From assembly GCA_030625695.1 (NCBI GenBank), contig DAOUQK010000177.1, forward strand, positions 1 through 7,523: a DNA stretch of 7,523 nt, written 5' to 3'. A model generated the notes under the pieces. It was not told where the DNA came from. It searched no databases and worked only from the letters and a program-made list of their open reading frames with translations. This DNA comes from Paracoccaceae bacterium (GTDB lineage: Bacteria; Pseudomonadota; Alphaproteobacteria; Rhodobacterales; Rhodobacteraceae). Positions 6,038-7,523 of this stretch are shown piece by piece. Each line of letters starts with the position of its first letter. Positions within the stretch are counted from its first letter, which is position 1. The translations under genes were made by a program, and so were the position numbers.

Positions 6038-7171
6038 CTATCTCGGCAAAGGCGTCGCCAGTTTGTTATAGGCCGTCCAGTCAACAACTTCCGGGTAATA
6101 CGCCTCGCGCCATCGCCGCACCCTTGGATTCATCATACGTCGCCAAAACGTCGGCATCATCGCCATGATGGTCATGATCGGATAGCCAAAAGGCAGTTGG
6201 GGTGCCTCGGCCTGAGTATAGTTTTGCAACAAGGGAAACCGACGGTCAGGTTTATAGTGGTGATCCGAATGGCGTTGCAGGTTGATCAACAGCCAGTTTG
6301 AAACTTTATGTGCCGCGTTCCACGAATGGTGCGGCATGACGTGTTCATATTTACCGTCGCCAAGATGTTTGCGGGTCAGCCCATAGTGCTCAACGTAATT
6401 AACCAGCTCCAGCTGCCAGATCGCCACCCCGGCTTGCAACATGAACAAACCGACGCCCGCCAAACCACCCAGAAGAAACGCCAGAACCAGCATCCCCGCC
6501 TGCAATGCCCAGTAGCGAAAAAACGGGTTGGAAAGATCGCTCCACGGTAGGTTCTTACGGGCCAGCATATCTTTTTCTGCACGAAAAGCCGAGCGCCGAC
6601 ACTCCCGCAGAACCCGCGGGAAGAATCGAAAAAAACCTTCGTTATACCGGGCCGTCACCGGGTCACGCGGCGTACCGACATAGCGGTGATGCACCAGTAA
6701 ATGCTCGGACCGAAAATGCGAATACAGCACTGTAGCCAGCAGAATATCACCAAGCCAGCGTTCAAACCGGCCCTTCTGGTGCATCAACTCGTGACTGTAG
6801 TTGATACCAATCGTGCCGGTGATCACGCCGACACCAAAGAACAGGCCAATGGTGGCCAAGGTCGACAGATGGTCGGTATGGGTTACGTACCAGATCAGGC
6901 TGAACAGGGTCAGAAACTGAACCGGAGCCCAAAGTGTTGTCAGCATCCGATACCAGAACAGATCATCCTCAGATGTTTCCGGATCAGCATTTTCAAGATT
7001 CAGACCAAACACAAAATCCAATGCCGAGAACAGATACCAGGTGATCAGAGGCACCAACAGAACCGTCCACCCGCCAGTTACAGCGCTGTACCAGACCAAT
7101 GGCACCAGCAGGAATGACAACCAGAACGGCAAGGCGCTTTGCCACAAAGCCACTTTCTGTGATGGTATCAT
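6038..7171 (-). CDS. AlkB-family alkane 1-monooxygenase-like membrane protein
   Basis: This is an integral-membrane non-haem di-iron monooxygenase of the AlkB / fatty-acid-hydroxylase fold, which in characterised members oxidises terminal methyl groups of alkanes using electrons from rubredoxin. With the ATG at 7171 it has 377 residues. The histidine clusters are HELMH (127-131), EHLLVHH (156-162), EHYG (261-264), PHHSWN (280-285) and LQRHSDHH (298-305), with an early membrane aspartate in LDFVFG (51-56). About six hydrophobic segments are spread over residues 13-125 and 222-255. The first two boxes are divergent: well-studied AlkBs have HELGHK and EHNRGHH. The exact substrate is therefore uncertain and I give no symbol. 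AGGA 8 nt upstream supports this start; a start at 7255 would overlap mutY. No rubredoxin or rubredoxin reductase gene is visible nearby. Confidence 0.88.
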   Translation of the reverse strand: MIPSQKVALWQSALPFWLSFLLVPLVWYSAVTGGWTVLLVPLITWYLFSALDFVFGLNLENADPETSEDDLFWYRMLTTLWAPVQFLTLFSLIWYVTHTDHLSTLATIGLFFGVGVITGTIGINYSHELMHQKGRFERWLGDILLATVLYSHFRSEHLLVHHRYVGTPRDPVTARYNEGFFRFFPRVLRECRRSAFRAEKDMLARKNLPWSDLSNPFFRYWALQAGMLVLAFLLGGLAGVGLFMLQAGVAIWQLELVNYVEHYGLTRKHLGDGKYEHVMPHHSWNAAHKVSNWLLINLQRHSDHHYKPDRRFPLLQNYTQAEAPQLPFGYPIMTIMAMMPTFWRRMMNPRVRRWREAYYPEVVDWTAYNKLATPLPR

Positions 7172-7244
7172 GATGCACGTCCTACAAGTAAGGTGTTGAT
7201 GTGGCGTCTGTATATCAAAGCCCCGGGCACTCCCCAATAGGGAA
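7172..7244 (-). other. Spacer between mutY and the alkB-like gene
   Basis: These 73 bp carry the ribosome site of the alkB-like gene and a GC-rich patch GCCCGGGGC followed on the minus strand by TTTGATATA. I see neither a clean intrinsic terminator for mutY nor a convincing promoter, so whether the two genes share a transcript is undecided. Confidence 0.4.
7180..7183 (-). promoter_or_regulatory. Ribosome binding site of the alkB-like gene
   Basis: Read on the minus strand this is AGGA, within GTAGGA, with 8 nt before the ATG at 7171-7169. It selects this start over upstream in-frame starts that would run into the end of mutY. Confidence 0.7.
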
Positions 7245-7523
7245 TCAGGACTCACGCCACACGTCGTAGGCTTTGCGCATCACTGTAGGTAGGTCTGAAG
7301 GGCGGAATTGGTGTTTCGCAGTAAGGGTGAATCCATCAGGCAGAGGTTCTTTCGACATAATCGCCAACCGGACCTTAAGGATCAGGTGGAAATGGGTGAA
7401 CGTATGGCGCACCTCTTCCGGCAAAGTCACCCAATCGGCAGGAAATGGCGGCGTATCCTGTGGCGCTTCATTCCATTCGCTTGTGGGCCAGCCCAGCATG
7501 CCGCCCAAAAGCCCCTTGTCCGG
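7245..7523 (-). CDS. mutY: A/G-specific adenine glycosylase MutY, C-terminal end (cut by window edge)
   Basis: The minus-strand frame enters from the right edge and stops at the TGA at 7247-7245, giving the last 92 residues. PDKGLLGGMLGWPTSEW at the start and EVRHTFTHFHLILKV at 37-51 are the conserved parts of the MutY C-terminal NUDIX-like domain. That domain recognises 8-oxoguanine so that the N-terminal catalytic domain can remove the mispaired adenine. LPTVMRKAYD near the C-terminus is the usual end of alphaproteobacterial MutY. The loop that in E. coli and Geobacillus reads Phe-Ser-His reads FTH here (42-44), a conservative change. The catalytic and iron-sulphur parts lie outside the window. 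The 73-bp gap to the alkB-like gene on the same strand allows either co-transcription or a separate promoter. Confidence 0.93.
   Translation of the reverse strand, partial: PDKGLLGGMLGWPTSEWNEAPQDTPPFPADWVTLPEEVRHTFTHFHLILKVRLAIMSKEPLPDGFTLTAKHQFRPSDLPTVMRKAYDVWRES

Noticed and set aside
7172..7255. Extended start of the alkB-like gene at 7255
   Set aside because: It would overlap the mutY stop, and a good ribosome site precedes the ATG at 7171.
1..7523. CRISPR array, insertion sequence, phage or toxin-antitoxin system
   Set aside because: No regularly spaced direct repeats, transposase or integrase motifs, or paired small toxin/antitoxin genes are visible on either strand.

Overview
The window looks like chromosomal DNA of a marine alphaproteobacterium, most likely a Rhodobacteraceae (Roseobacter-type) member. 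This rests on recalled protein resemblance (TrpB, MatB, AlkB-like monooxygenase, the MutY C-terminus) and on moderately GC-rich codon use. No search was run, so the taxonomy is an inference. No phage, insertion sequence, CRISPR array, tRNA or rRNA is visible.

Layout, left to right. Positions 1-126 hold the C-terminal end of an unrecognised plus-strand gene. It is followed by trpB (tryptophan synthase beta chain, 205-1449, plus strand), whose start codon abuts an 8-bp perfect inverted repeat. Positions 1450-1850 are the only long stretch without an intact gene. They contain a 17-bp-stem palindromic REP-like element (1566-1626) and a decayed fragment of a LuxR-type DNA-binding domain (about 1660-1844). 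Three minus-strand genes then run leftward from 4435 to 1851: a DMT/EamA-type permease, a membrane-anchored serine beta-lactamase-like hydrolase, and a small DUF2237 protein. The last two are 10 bp apart and are probably co-transcribed. A 92-bp divergent spacer (4436-4527) with a 14-bp palindrome separates the permease from matB (malonyl-CoA synthetase, 4528-6030, plus strand). matB converges, 7 bp apart, on a minus-strand AlkB-family integral-membrane non-haem di-iron monooxygenase (6038-7171). Upstream of that and in the same direction lies the C-terminal end of mutY (7245-7523, cut by the window edge).

How the genes work together: this is mostly a mosaic of independent housekeeping and accessory genes rather than one pathway. 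TrpB makes tryptophan from indole and serine, but trpA is not next to it. MatB activates malonate to malonyl-CoA, but no malonyl-CoA decarboxylase or malonate transporter is recognisable beside it. AlkB would hydroxylate alkane-like substrates but has no rubredoxin partner here. I find no convincing undescribed multi-gene system. The parts most worth a second look are non-coding or decayed: the hairpin at the trpB start, the REP-like palindrome whose two wobble pairs suit only the plus-strand transcript, the LuxR remnant, and the matB/permease palindrome.
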